From Balaenoptera acutorostrata (lineage: Eukaryota; Chordata; Mammalia; Artiodactyla; Balaenopteridae), in NCBI RefSeq assembly GCF_949987535.1, contig NC_080075.1, positions 42,627,036 to 42,691,035 of the forward strand: DNA of 64,000 bases, written 5' to 3'. Under the pieces are notes generated by a model, which searched no databases, was not told the DNA's origin, and saw only the letters and a program-made list of their open reading frames with translations. Position 1 is the stretch's first letter, and each line of letters opens with the position of its first letter. This document shows, piece after piece, positions 11,790 through 22,947 of this stretch. The position numbers were made by a program, and so were the translations under genes.

Positions 11790-12340
11790 ATGTTTGCATT
11801 TTAAGCTCATAAACAGCTGTAGCCTGGACCATCATCACAAGCACATTGGGGCTGGAGGCGCTAAGGGCGGCCGTTTGCCAGTGCGTTGTGGCAATTTCCA
11901 AGCTGTAGACTGAAATACTGTATAAACTTCCAATTTGATTAGGATTTTGTCTTGTGTTTCTAAACAAGAAAATTGAGGAGTGTCAAATTAATTTTGTAGT
12001 CTTGGTCACTTTTTAATTCCAGTTGGCCATCTCAGCCTAGATGTGTGCAAATACTGATTCCAGGAAATAGTCAAAGTGCCAAACTTGGTAAATAAATGTG
12101 TTTATTTTACAAATGGATTCAAGATGAAACACCCAGCACTTCTCCAGGGCATTTCTGTCCCTGCCTGTTCATTTTAGCAGCTTGACCAAATGAATTCGCT
12201 TCCCTTAGTATAATATTTAAATGGACTTCTGGCATCTGATGCATTGCCTGCTGCTCCAATTTCCTAAGAAAGTCATTTAAATAAAACTTGACTATCTTGC
12301 ATCTACTATGGAAGCCAATCCATTAAAAATCCTGGTCACT
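11790..12340. promoter_or_regulatory. Candidate conserved non-coding element
   Basis: Repeat-free block beginning with a small CpG-containing patch (ggcgctaagggcggccg, near 11857) and continuing as AT-rich sequence with 'gtcaaattaatttt', two 'atttaaat' type words and 'aaacaagaaaattg'. No reading frame. Proposed only from its regular appearance and lack of repeats. It is followed by a short (TC)n run at 12341-12355. Confidence 0.25.
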
Positions 12341-12355
12341 TCTCTCTCTCTCTCT

Positions 12356-12649
12356 AATTTTAGACAAGCCATGTGGAATTATTGGCGTTTGAGAAAATTC
12401 ATCTTATCAGAGCTGAAAGTTTTGGATTTAATTTTTAACAATTTTTTTTTCTTTCCTAGCTTTCTAAATGAACAAAAAGACAAATAAGAAAAGGTTGCCA
12501 TGAGAAGTTAGCAAGCTGTCAGTGGAGATTTCACTACTAAATGAAACTCCACTTCAGCTTTTTGGGGGAAGAGTTCCACCTCCCTTTCTTCCAATTCCCA
12601 GCCTTCCCTCTACCCTGCTCTTCCCATGCCCAATATGAGAAAGGAAAAG
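12356..12649. other. Single-copy sequence
   Basis: No repeat or gene recognised; includes a T-run at 12443-12451 and a CT-rich patch around 12575-12625. Confidence 0.4.
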
Positions 12650-13130
12650 AACCTTGACAGGTGTCCTGTCTTCCAGGAATTTGCAGTCTGGTTAAGGAGA
12701 CAGGCTCTACCCATTCAGAGGGTAGCCTGTGTGATTTGGGTTACTTGCTGAGCACAAGATGAGGGTGCAGAGTGGAGAGGGCAGAGAGATGGTTATGCAC
12801 TGGTCAGGGGCCAGGATGCGGGGGTGTTGTTAAGTTGGTCTGAAGGGTAGTGGGAAGTGGTTATATGAAAAGCAAGGGAGGAGATGCTGACAGTAGCGCA
12901 AAGATGGTGAATATGAGAGGAGCAGCCTCCACAAAAGAAAGAAGTGCAAAGCAAAAGGTCAAGCTGGAGGGCAGGGACTTGGCCAGCTTGACTGTACCCC
13001 CAGAAAGAGAGGGGATCTTGGAATTGCCGGAGACAGGGCTGAAACAGTCCCGGGGCTAGGCTGGGCGAGGCCTTGAGGTGGGGTTAAGGAGTTTAGATTT
13101 GTGGTGTGGCTGGTGGGAGGGGATGTGCCG
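12650..13130 (-). repeat. L2 LINE fragment
   Basis: Two L2 landmarks in the correct reverse order: 'tcttccaggaatttgcagtc' with 'tggttaaggagacagg' near 12670-12703 (usual 'ctcatggagcttacagtctagtgggg'), and 'gcgaggccttgaggtggggt' with 'taaggagtttagattt' near 13065-13100 (usual 'agggccttgtaggcca...aaggactttgg'). The middle is too diverged to follow in detail. Confidence 0.55.
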
Positions 13131-13785
13131 GGAAGTGGCGGAGAAGAATGAAGCCCAAGGTAGAGGCTTCTGTTTTCAGTGTTCTTGGGCCTTGGGTGGC
13201 GCATGTGTCATATCACAACGTGGGTCACCGGAGCCAGAGCTTCCTAGAGGCAGGGGCCAAAGCATGGCTCCACGTGGCGCGAGGTAGAGGATGCTGCAGA
13301 CTGGGGGTGGCTGGGAAGGTGTCTAGGAAGAGAAGAGGGTTTTGTGACATGGAGGGCGTGGTCCTAGGTAGTACTTAGAGTCACCTTTTATCACAGGAAG
13401 ATGATTATTAAAGCAGCACTAGATCCTACCTTGGCATTCAAAACGTATGAGTAAAAATATATTGGTTGCCAAATTTACTTCTTGTTCCCTTTCTTCCCGT
13501 TCAAAATAGTAATTGGTGCTTTTTCCCCCAAACAGATGTTCTCAATTTTTTAGCACGTTGTGGGGTTGCAGAGTGTGTGTGGGGGGCAGCAGCTGGTGAT
13601 AACATCTTTTATTTTTTATTTTCTGGCTGTGGGTTGGAGTTAGAATCAGGATTTAGAAATGAGGAAGCCGTGGCTTGTGGTCCTGCATCCTGACATCTCA
13701 CACTGCATCTCAGGTAGCAGTTGTCCTTATGAGTCAAACCTGCAACCTATTAGCAAGTAGGTTGCATCTTTATATTATGTAAGTT
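13131..13785. other. Single-copy sequence
   Basis: GC-richer stretch without recognised repeat or gene. Frames of up to 90 codons are open on the plus strand around 13078-13378, overlapped by an open minus-strand frame, with no domain recognised. Confidence 0.4.
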
Positions 13786-13789
13786 ATAC

Positions 13790-13904
13790 CTGCTTGTGGT
13801 TAAAAAAAAAAACAAAAACCAGAACGCTTCCTTTTCTCCAGTATCTCTCTCCAGAGGAAACCACTGTTAACAGTTTGGTATTTATCTTTTGTCTTTTTTG
13901 CAGA
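13790..13904 (-). mobile_element. L1ME-type fragment, right part of split element
   Basis: Contains 'ccagaggaaaccactgttaa' followed by 'cagtttggtatttat', the usual L1ME 3' segment in reverse complement. It continues beyond the MIRb at 13905-14165 as the fragment at 14180-14530, so one L1ME copy was interrupted by a MIRb insertion. Confidence 0.6.
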
Positions 13905-14165
13905 TAATAATACTGATGGCAACTAACTTTTAATATGTGCCAGATACTTTTCTAAGTGCTTTACCCATAGGAACTCATTCAGTCCATGCATTAGTCCTAT
14001 GAGGCAGATATTATTACTTTCTTCATTTGACAGATAAGGAAACTGAGGCACAGAGAAATTAAATAATTTGCTTAAGTTCACATAGGTAGTAGGAGATGAA
14101 GCCAGGATTGATACTCAAGCAGTCTGAGTCCTGAATCTATGCTCTTAATTATGAGTTTATGCTGT
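13905..14165 (-). repeat. MIRb SINE, nearly full length
   Basis: One of the best preserved MIRs here. In reverse complement order it shows 'taatatgtgccagatacttt', 'ctaagtgctttac', 'aactcattcag', 'cctatgaggcagatattatt', 'gataaggaaactgaggcaca', 'gagaaattaaataatttgct', and ends with 'gctcttaattatgag'. It sits inside an L1ME fragment, which dates the L1ME as the older of the two. Confidence 0.85.
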
Positions 14166-14179
14166 CTCCATGAATGTGT

Positions 14180-14530
14180 ATAATATACATACACAAAATT
14201 ATATATTTAGTTCTTAAAAAAATAAAATCATTCTTTTTAAAATCTGCATAGAATCTAACTGATGTACCACCAATTATTTAATGATTCTCTTATTGCTGGC
14301 CATTTGTTTTCTTTCCAGATTTTTGCTATTATAAACAATATTGCAGGGAGCATTCTAACAACAATAGCAGCAGCAACAGCTAGCTACCATTAATTCTGAA
14401 TAGTATCCTTACTATGGGCAGGGTCCCGTTCTAAGCTCTTTTCCAAGTATTTCTACAGGTTAGATGCCTGGAAGTCAGGATGCTAGGTTAGAGTCCAAGA
14501 ACATTTAAAATTTTGATTACATCTGCCAAC
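14180..14530 (-). mobile_element. L1ME-type fragment, left part of split element
   Basis: Continues the element at 13790-13904 past the MIRb. Landmarks include 'ccatttgttttctttccaga', 'tttttgctattataaacaat' and 'attgcagg', which are reverse-complement L1 ORF2-end signatures, followed by 'ttctacaggttagatgcctg' and 'gaagtcaggatgctaggt'. A short purine-poor insertion with CAA repeats lies near 14355-14380. Confidence 0.6.
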
Positions 14531-14544
14531 TTTTCCTCCAAAAA

Positions 14545-14845
14545 AAGAGCAACTATTTATTGAGTGTCAACTTTCAGTTCAACATTCTGTTAGGGATTGT
14601 TTGCAATGCAGAAGCACGTAAGATTGGGGCCCTCCTGGAGGTCTACAAGGGAAGAGAGACAAGCGGTGCAAGTCATCAGGTGATTCAAATAGACTTTACA
14701 TAGGGCAAGTCTGGTGGTATAGCTGGGAGCACTACCGGGGTGCAGGGAGAAGGGAGGTCTGTGAGTGACAGAAGGTATCAGCAGAGGCTTCAGATGGGCT
14801 GCAGGAAGCTTGGAAGGATTTGGAAGGGATGGGGTGGGGAGCAGT
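14545..14845 (-). repeat. L2 LINE fragment, diverged
   Basis: Begins 'aactatttattgagtgtcaa', the usual reverse-complement start of the L2/MIR tail, followed by 'ggggccctcctggaggtcta' (counterpart of 'cctgccctcatggagcttac') and 'caagggaagagagac'. Later similarity is weak, so the right boundary is uncertain. Confidence 0.45.
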
Positions 14846-16469
14846 CCTGGTGAGGGTTGGAGAAGAACAATGCTGGGGGGGGAGCTGGTGTAGTTTAAGT
14901 ATGAGGCGGTGTGTCAGTGGGATTGTGGTTCTGACTGAAGCGAAGGGTGTGTGTTGGAAAATGGCAAGCCAGCCTATTGCCAAGAAAAGAGCAGGATTAG
15001 AGTAAAAACAGAAGCCTACCTGTCCCATGTCTAAATGTTTTAAAATTACAAATAAAGCTAATAAATTGCTAACATATATCCTGTTCTTCTGCCTTGACAC
15101 ATGAATCTTCATAATGACCTGGAAGAGGTTTGAACTTAAAATTCTCACCTCCATGGAACATGGCACTGGAAGGTGATGAAGTATGTTTCCAGATCAGCTG
15201 CAAGTCAGAAAGGGACTAGGGCTTGTGATAATCCGGTATATTTGCCTTAGTCACTTTGATGAGCTCTTTTCTTCTGTCAGTGCTAAAGCATACTGGTGGT
15301 ATAGCTGTTTTCAAGAGCAGACAATCACAGCCCAGAAAAGGTGTGTGGGTGCCCTGGACACACAGAGGTTGAACCCCCAGTCTCTGGCTTGAAGTTGAGA
15401 GGTGGAGATGGAAGTGTCCCTCTTCCTTCTCCCTCCTCACCCCACCCCCAACCAACAAAGAAAGACATGCAGGTGCTTGTCTATGACTTTCTGTTCTGCA
15501 ATGGAAATGGCCTCCGTGTTTTTGTTTCACAAGCACAGTTAAGGTCTGATTTCAGTGCTACAAAGGAAACGAGGGCAATGGTAAGAAACCCAGAACTTGC
15601 ATGCAAATCATGAACCATTTTTAATTTGTTCGGTATATTCAGGTAGGGGAAATTCTATATTTGAATATAAGCAGCCACTTTGAACCAGGTATGGAAGTAG
15701 CTATGTAAGCAATGTTTGGTGACGCATTGCTGAAGTTGTAAAATTTGTACCTCTCAAAACACGGACATTGAAAAGTTAAGTTTCTCACAGCAATACTAAC
15801 GTACCTGCATTACATTGCACGGGCAATTCTGCATCATAAATAATGGATTTACAGGCTTAACTACTACTCAGGAATATTATACATGTGGAATGTGGCTGAA
15901 TTAATGTCACCATGACACCCTTAGCTTTCGCTGAGGAGGTTTCCTCAGCCTTAGGCTGGAGCCAGGCGGGGCCAGGCTGGAGAGAGCCACTGTTGCCTGG
16001 CCCAGAAACTTTGCCTAATGGGCAAGAACACTGTTTGGGACTCAAGGATTTTGAGTGCCACAAGCTACAAATCGCAGGAAAAGAGAAATCAAGCATTAAG
16101 GTCTTCCCCAGATTATTACTGCCTGGAACAGTCTGGAAATTGTAGAGTCCTTCTCAGTGTTGGCAGGGACCTGTGTGAGGTCCAGCTCTGCGGGGGTGTT
16201 TGCTTTTACTGCTGCCATTTCTCCATTTCTGGTTTTACTTGCTCTGAGCTCTGTCAGAGCGAGTATGGAGAACTGCTCTTACTGGCTTTTCCTAGAGCTG
16301 GAAGGAGTGCTGGGGGAGAGTTGCGTGGTGGGTAATGCACAGAGACCGGGGCGTGACTTATACGCAAGTCCCTATGAGCCCCGTGACCACACCAGTCTTA
16401 ACTTATCCCACAGGAGGAATTGGGTGAAGAGACTTGAGGGGTAGCAAAGGAGGGAAAATGCAAGGACAT

Positions 16470-16472
<3 letters not shown>
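14846..16472. other. Single-copy sequence
   Basis: About 1.6 kb with no recognised repeat or gene. Contains an 8-base G-run at 14875-14882 region and several chance open frames (a 144-codon minus-strand frame spans 14732-15166 but starts inside L2 debris and carries no motif). Confidence 0.4.

Positions 16473-16514
<42 letters not shown>
16473..16514 (+). repeat. (GT)21 microsatellite
   Basis: Forty-two bases of uninterrupted GT dinucleotide. Length and purity suggest it is polymorphic. Confidence 0.97.
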
Positions 16515-16515
<1 letters not shown>

Positions 16516-16902
16516 GCAATGTCTGGAAGGAGGATGGAAGGTGGGACTGGTCTGCCACACTGCAGCTGGTCCGTGAGTTAGTGTGGAGCCCGCCAAAATG
16601 GGTTGACTTCAGGTCCTCGCACCCTGGAGGCAACTTGCCATGATGAGCTCCTCTCGGCAGAACCTCCTGGGGTGCTGGTGTGGGGCACACATGTTGGTTT
16701 CCCTTTCCTTCAATGGGAGGAACTGGAATCAGTTGACCAGCAAGTCACTATGGTGCACTTTTTTATGTGTTCTGCTGGGCTAGGGGCTGTGGAGGACGCT
16801 CAGAGTCTTTGGTCAGATGATTGCAGATGTATGTGCATTCTAAAGAGCAGCCCAGGACATGTCATGGGTGCCCAGTTCAGAGGATGGAGACCTTGAGTGT
16901 GT
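16515..16902. other. Single-copy sequence
   Basis: No repeat or gene recognised. Confidence 0.4.
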
Positions 16903-16950
16903 GGGGGTGGGGGTGGGGGAGGGGCAGGGAGTGGGGGGGTGGGATGGGGG
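16903..16950 (+). repeat. G-rich tract with G-quadruplex potential
   Basis: Within 48 bases there are at least seven runs of three or more G separated by 1-3 bases (G5-T-G5-T-G5-A-G4, then GGG, G7, GGG and G5). This comfortably meets the usual four-run G-quadruplex pattern. It directly precedes an L2 fragment, and may be a degenerate simple repeat that grew next to it. Confidence 0.85.
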
Positions 16951-16954
16951 AGTA

Positions 16955-17035
16955 TAGTCAGGGAAGGCTTCAAGGAAGAGGCAGCCCTGAGCTGCTTTTC
17001 AAAGGAGAGAGAGGATTTTAGACAGGCAGAGAGAA
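16955..17035 (-). repeat. L2 LINE fragment
   Basis: 'tagtcagggaaggcttcaag' with 'gaagaggcagccctgagctg', then 'gacaggcagaga', the typical reverse-complement L2 order (usual 'ggtcagggaaggcctc...gaggaggtgacatttgagctg...ccaggcaga'). Confidence 0.6.
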
Positions 17036-17554
17036 GTGGGTATAACTCAGTAGAAGGAGGAGATTCCAGAAGCCCTGAGGATCTCTAGCCCTGTAGGGAA
17101 CAGGGCTCCTAGTGATAGCTTTTTGGTCTGAGTTGAGGCCTGAGTCCCAATTTCAGTCTGAATGCTGGTCAGCTGAAGAAGACACTGCCACTTCACTCTC
17201 CTCCCTCCTGTTCTGCTCATGACAGTCATGATAAGTTTATAACCAACATTGTGCCCCCAGAGGCAGGCAGGCAGGTAGTTGGCCTTCGCCACTGGTGCAG
17301 AGAACCAAATCAACCAACCGGGGTTCCCGCCAGAACAGGAAACCATGGGGAGTATCTGCCTGGCTGCATCCTCTGAGACACTTTGTCACCCTGTTCCCTG
17401 AGAGGAGAGCCTTGGTGTGGCACCTGCCTCACTGCGGACATGTGGACAAGGCCTCCGGAAGGAGGGAGAGAGCCCCGGCTGGCTTTCCAGAGACAGGTTG
17501 GGTGGCTTATCATTGATGACTGTTGCCCCTCAGGCAGCTGTTTGCCCTGGGTGA
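17036..17554. other. Single-copy sequence
   Basis: No repeat or gene recognised. A short GGCA repeat (about 4 units) lies near 17260-17276. Confidence 0.4.
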
Positions 17555-17650
17555 GTGAGTTCCTCTCTCTGGACTCAGTTTCTGAATCTGTAGACTGAGG
17601 GTGGACCAGATGGCTTTGGAGGTCCCTTCCAGGTCAGCTCTCTCCTGTCC
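17555..17650 (+). repeat. MIR3-like SINE fragment
   Basis: 'ctctctctggactcagtttc', 'tgaatctgtagactgagggt', 'ggaccagatggctttggagg', 'tcccttccaggtcagctc' follow the MIR3 order (usual 'tctgggcctcagtttcctcatctgtaaaatgaggg...ggactagatgacctctaaggtcccttccagctct'). Confidence 0.6.
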
Positions 17651-18184
17651 CTAAAGGCAGATGGAGGCAGGTGGGGAGGGCAGTGGAGCAGAGAGAAATC
17701 GAGAGGAATTCCCCAGCCAGGCTCTCGGGAACCACACAGTTCCCCATTCTAGTGCCACCTGCTCGGAGGTTGCGGGTAAGAAGGGTGCTGGCCTTGAAGG
17801 CTCCATGGATGGGTAGCTTGGCCTCCCCAGATGTGCCCGTAGGCTTCTTGGGGTCCATATGTGGACAACTGTGGAACCCTTGCTTAGGCCATTCTTGACT
17901 TACCAGGAAAAGTTCAGTCTTGCTTTGGGTATACAGCTGCCTGTGGTCCCGGGGAGGAAACTGTTGCCCTGAGATGCTCACTCACTGTCTTGTGACTGCA
18001 GCAAGGGCTGTGTCGTCATGGCCAGAATCAGCAGACACAGGTCCAGGGGAAATGCCCCAGGTGCCTCCCATGGAGTCCTGGGTGCAAACATGCCCTTACG
18101 CCCACAGCACATGACATCTGCAGAGCCAAGGCTGGAAGGCCCTGGCCAAGGACTGCCCTGATGCTGGAAGCCTCTTTGAAGAGT
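17651..18184. other. Single-copy sequence
   Basis: GC-richer interval with several overlapping open frames on both strands; none has a recognisable motif. Confidence 0.4.
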
Positions 18185-18300
18185 GAGGCCCAGAGAGGAC
18201 AGATGACTTGTGCAGAGCTGTGCAGCCACTTGGGGATGCAGTTGCAGCTGACTCCAAGTCTCCTGACTCCCAGGCAGTAGTGCTTTCTCTTCCACCAAAT
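18185..18300 (-). repeat. MIR SINE fragment
   Basis: 'ggcccagagaggacagatga', 'cttgtgcagagctgtgcagc', and 'ctgactcccaggcagtagtg' with 'ctttct' track the MIR core in reverse complement. Confidence 0.55.
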
Positions 18301-19559
18301 TGAAAGGTGGAAGGAGGCTTGGCATACCACAGAATAAAACTTGCACTGACCCCCCTGAGGCTCAGACCATTCTCTAAAAATGTGTCAGAGGAAGTGAGAA
18401 TGCAGGGCCTCTCTTCACACGTTGGAGTTGTAGGTGGGGCACGTGCTCTCAGCTCCAGGCAGGGCAGAGAAAGTTGTGGAAGGGCAGCCAACCAAGAAGC
18501 ACTTATTTAAACATTTGTGTGTGCCCAGCCTTGAGCTAGTCATAGTACAGCATGGAGGAGCTTTAAGGTACACACCTCACACGGCAATTTCACTGCAGCT
18601 GGCAAGGCAAATTTAACTCCCAAATTAATTGCAAAAACACCTAAATGCGAGCTCCTGTTTGTGTTATAAAATAGAAGAAAATATATTTACGTTTGCATAA
18701 AGAAAATCTGGAAGGATACAAAAAGCTAATAAAAGTGCTTAATGAGCAGTCACGTGACAGGAGTGGGGGGGTAAGATGTTGTCCTTTGTACCTTTTGATT
18801 ATAAAAAATATTTTGGACTATGTGAATGTATTATCTTTGCAGAAAATTAGGGGTAAACGACAACACCAAAACCAATCAATCACATGCTGAATTGAGTGAC
18901 TGGTGGCCAAAGGAATTCAGAAAAAGCAGAGCTCAGGGGGTCTCCTAGAGCCTTCTAGGGCTCCTGGAAGATTAGAACTGGAAGGGACTCTAGGTGCCAT
19001 TTTATTTGACTTCCCACTCAATGCTGGCATGTCTCGTACAACTACCAAGACATGGACGTTCCAGTGTCCCTCACTCAATAATTCCTAAGTCCCATGACAT
19101 GCATGGACAGTGCTAATCCAGGGATCACAATGTACAAAGAGGCATCTGTCCTTAATGGTCTTATGCTCCCAAAGTGCACCTTTAATTGAAATGCAAGAAG
19201 ATTTTGAGTCCCAGGGGAATAAACAAGGTGCTAAGGGGCTTGGAAGGAGGATAAAATCAGGCAAAGCAGCAGAGTTAATATAGCATTTGAAATAACAAAG
19301 GATGGGTCCCATTTTGACAGTCCGAGGGCAGGAATACCAGGTAGAGAGAACGTGAATTCATGAGTTCAGGAATTCTCAGGATTGGCTAGAGAATAGCCCA
19401 TGTGTGGTGGAATAGTGGGATGGAAATTTGGGTTGGGCTAATGTTGTGGACTGTACTGAGTGCCAGTCTGAGGTGTTTTTTTTTAAATTCAGTAAAAAGT
19501 GGGGAACCAATAAAGATTTATGGGCATGTGCTTGAGTTATTTTTGAGATTCTCTAATGA
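18301..19559. other. Single-copy sequence with weak old debris
   Basis: No gene recognised. The segments around 18968-19030 ('agaactggaagggactctag') and 19330-19530 have an L2/MIR3 flavour but are too diverged to call. Confidence 0.35.
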
Positions 19560-19870
19560 GTGAGTGCTCTCTACTTCATCCAAGAATCCATGAGGAGAAG
19601 CTTCCTGGAAGCAGTAGGAATTGAGCTGGACCTTCAAGGATCAGTAGAATTTAGAGAGTATTCATTCTTGGGGGGGGGGGGGAAGAGCATGAGTCCAGTG
19701 TTGATGGTCACCACTGAAGGACTTTGACCATGAGAGAGCATGTTGATGCTGTGCATTGGAAAGACAGCTCTGGCTTTGCTATTTAGGATAGAATGGGGAA
19801 GGATTACCTGAAGCAGGGTGATTGGTGAGGAAGCTTTCTCTACAGTCTCAAGGCAGGACACTGAAGGCGT
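19560..19870 (-). repeat. L2-like fragment with a 13-base G-run
   Basis: 'aagcttcctggaagcagtag', 'gaattgagctggaccttcaa' and 'ggatcagtagaattt' match the reverse-complement L2 pattern for this region. A homopolymer of 13 G at 19670-19682 interrupts it. The downstream part only loosely resembles L2. Confidence 0.45.
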
Positions 19871-20219
19871 GACTTAGGTGGCAGTAATGGGAATGGAAAA
19901 AGTCAGACACACTGGAAAGACCTTTTCCTCTCCTATCCATAAGGTCCTCTTTGCTTGGATTTAGCTCATTTGCCAGTCCTGACGGAAGAGATCATTCTTA
20001 GCTCAACACTCCAAGCTCTCTGTTTACCGGATGTTTTCCTGGGTCGTTTCACCACTGGCAAGGAGTGGCAGCCATGTTTACCCCAGCCCTGCTGGTCATT
20101 GGTACTTTGCTGCAATTTGGATTGTGTTGATGGTGGGATAAACGTTTCCATCTTGGGCATCTTCCCAGCAACTTAGAAAAAGTTGCTCAATGGTGGTGGG
20201 ACATCGCTAATACAACTAG
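19871..20219. other. Single-copy sequence
   Basis: No repeat or gene recognised. Short open frames on both strands overlap at 19955-20176. Confidence 0.4.
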
Positions 20220-20345
20220 GCTCAACATTGTCATTTTGCATGTAAGGGTATAGAGGTTTGGAGATTTAAAGGAACATGCTCAAACCAGAGAGAGAAGTGG
20301 GGACATGGGAGCAGAATTATGTCTTTTGACTCCAAGTCTTGGACA
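20220..20345 (-). repeat. MIR SINE fragment, diverged
   Basis: 'cattttgcatgtaagggtat', 'agaggtttggagatttaaag', 'gaacatgctcaaacca', 'cttttgactccaagtcttgg' keep the order of the reverse-complement MIR. Followed by a T-run at 20347-20360. Confidence 0.45.
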
Positions 20346-20384
20346 TTTTTTTTTTTTTTTAGCATACCTTACAGTTTCTGTTGA

Positions 20385-20602
20385 ATAATGCTAATATTTA
20401 CTGAGCACCTACTATGTGTCATACACTGCGTTAAAACTTCAATATCATTATTTAATCCCCCAATGACCCTATCATTATCCCTATCTCTTCAGATGAGAAA
20501 TGGAAAGTCAGAGAGATGAAGTAACTTTCCCAGGGTCACATGACTAGGAAGTTGCAAAGCCAGAATTTGTATCCAGGTCTCTCTGACTCTAAGTATCTGT
20601 TC
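20385..20602 (-). repeat. MIRb SINE, well preserved
   Basis: 'tatttactgagcacctacta', 'tgtgtcatacactgcgttaa', 'cagatgagaaatggaaagtc', 'agagagatgaagtaactttc', 'ccagggtcacatgactagga' and 'tctctctgactctaagta' give nearly the whole MIRb consensus in reverse complement. Confidence 0.8.
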
Positions 20603-21335
20603 AGGTATAAGAAACCCTCAAAATTATTTATTAAAAATAATTAACTCTCAATAAGAGTTCTTCTTTTGACATTTACTGTTTGAGAAGATACAGTGAACTC
20701 AGTAATACCTTTAGGTGAATTTGTATTTGAATAATCAGTGTCTACATACATTTTGGGAAATACATATTTGAAAAATAATAGTATGTATATGTGCCAGACC
20801 TGGCAGGAATGAGTTTTTAGAGCTCATCAGTTGGATGGAAGAGGTAGTATAGTAAGTGAGGTGGGAGAAAGTGGTGGCTTGGGAAGTACAGTAAGTCAAG
20901 CAGTCTCATTGGAGTGAGTGAGAATTTTCAGGTCTCTGGTATAACCTGACCCACCAGCCTGTGGTGTGAATAAAGTCACACATTTGATTGGCTCATTATT
21001 CCTACCTGTATAACTCATGACCTTGGGTCCTCCTGCAAAATTTCCTACTTAACACTAGTACTCCTGGGACACTCTAAGAGGTATTGTGTATAAAAAAGTT
21101 TGTACCTGCTGATGGACCCTAGATATTTGTTATGTCTTGCTGCTCTTCCCATGTCCTGCTCAGTGCCTCTGTGCTCCAGTATGCTGCTGTATTGGAGGTT
21201 GGTGGTCTGTGGTAAAGTGGGGGGAGGGAGTTGGACAGGGGAATGTTCCTCTTCTTTGTAAGAGGCATTTGTTAGAGGGGGTCTTACAGAGGGCTGCTTG
21301 AGCATCAGTGTGTCACAGAGTTTAGGGAAACATTT
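20603..21335. other. Single-copy sequence
   Basis: No repeat or gene recognised before the LINE complex begins. A minus-strand frame of 123 codons at 21045-21416 runs into the LINE and has no motif. Confidence 0.4.
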
Positions 21336-22341
21336 CTTTCTGATTTTTGATTGAGTATAATTTATATTCAGTAAAGTACACAGATCTTTAGTATTCCATT
21401 CAATGATTATCGACAATTGTGTATGCCTATGTAATCCAAAAAGATATAGAACATCTCAGAAATTGCTCTTGTATCCCTTTAGAGTCAATTTCCTTGTCCC
21501 CAGAGGAAACCACTTTCTAATTTTTATCATCTTACTTTAGTTTTAACTTCATCTAACTGGAACAATAAACATGTACTCTTTTGTGTCTGGCTTTTTCCTC
21601 TTAAAAGAATGATTTCAAGATTTGTCCATGGTGTTGCATGTATATAAATTTTTGTTCATTCTTTATGCTGTTGATTTATATTCCATTGTATGGATGTGCC
21701 ACAGTTTATTTTTTCTATTCTCCTATAGATGGATATTTGGGCTGTTTCCAGTTTTTTACTATTATGAATAAAGCTGCTATTAACATTCTTGTGTAAGTCT
21801 TTTTGTTGAAGCATGTTTTTATTTCTTTTGTGTAAATACCTAGTAGTGAAATGCTGCACCATAGGATAGATGTATTTTTAACTTTATAAGAAACAGCCAA
21901 ACAGGTCTGCAAAGTGATTGTACTATTTTATACATGCACCAAATATTGCTCCACATTGTCTCTGATATTTGGCATTGCTAGTGTTTTTATTTTAATTGTG
22001 CTAGTAGGTGTGAAATTATGGTTTTAATTTGCGCTTAAAGATGATGTTGAGCAACTTTTCATGTTTAATTTGCCATATCTTATTTTGTGAGATGTATTTT
22101 GCCTATTTTTAAAAAATAGGGCTGTTATTTTTTAAAAGCTTGATTTGTAGGTATTCTCTATGTATGCTGGATACACATCCTCTGTTGAATATATGTATTA
22201 TAAATATTTTTTCCCAGTCTGTGGATAGCCTATTTATTTTCTTTATGGTGTCTTCTGATCACAGAATTATTCTTATTTTCAGAATGCCCCAGATGCTATT
22301 ATTACATAATAAGCTATCTCCCAATTTTTTTTTTTTTTTTT

Positions 22342-22745
22342 ACTTAAAATAATGACAGCATTTATTTTGCTCATGAATCTATAATTTTGGTAGGACTCAG
22401 TAGGGATAGCTTGTCTTTGTTCCTTTAGGTGTCAGCTGAGGTGGCTTGAAGAGTGGGACTGAAGTCATCTGAAGGCTTGATTACTCACATGTCTGGCCAT
22501 TGATACTGTCAGCTTAGATCTTAGATGGGACTGTTGGAAGGAATAAATACTATGACCTCTCCATGTGGCTGGGTTCCAAGGGTGAGAGCACCTCCAGAAA
22601 GAGAGAGAGGAGAGAGAGAGTTAGATGGCAGCTGTTTTCCTTTTCTGACCTAGTTTCAGAAGTCATATATCATCACTTCTACTTTAGGAATTGAGCAGCT
22701 ACAAGCTCACCCAGGTTTCAGGGAAGGGTTAATCAACTCAGCTTC
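22342..22745 (-). mobile_element. LTR-like interspersed repeat inside the old L1
   Basis: 'catttattttgctcatgaat', 'cagctgaggtggcttgaaga', 'gtctggccattgatactg', 'gacctctccatgtggctggg' and a run of GA/AG resemble the mammalian repeat whose 5' side reads 'acttagtggcttaaaacaac'. I place it tentatively with MaLR/MLT1-type LTRs. The same family recurs at 48158-48645. A 17-base T-run at 22325-22341 marks its left side. Confidence 0.5.
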
Positions 22746-22831
22746 TTGGTAGGGGAGTGACAGAGTTTTTGGAAGAGCATGTGGGACTGCTGTAGCCATT
22801 TTTGGAGAATAAAATCTTCCCCAGACTAATT

Positions 22832-22947
22832 TTTTTTTTTTTTTTTTTGGCCATGCTTTGCAGCTTAGTTCTCTGACCAGGGATGGAACCTGCACCCTCA
22901 GCAGTGAAAGTGTGGAGTCCTAACCATTGGACCACCAGGGTATTCCT
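22832..22947 (-). mobile_element. Short CHR SINE (CHR-1-like)
   Basis: Starts with the T-run (poly(A) tail in reverse) and ends with 'ccattggaccaccagggtat', the reverse of the tRNA-Glu-type head. 'tgaccagggatggaacctgc' covers the B-box side. Flanked by 'cccagactaatt' (22820-22831) and 'ccctagactaatt' (22948-22960), an imperfect target-site duplication of about 12 bases. Shorter than the other CHR copies, as for the CHR-1 subfamily. Confidence 0.8.

Noticed and set aside
14732..15166. 144-codon minus-strand open frame
   Set aside because: Overlaps L2 debris at its left side, has no motif and no conserved-looking composition.
22342..22745. Complete provirus or LTR pair
   Set aside because: Only a single LTR-like fragment is present, with no internal retroviral sequence or second LTR nearby.
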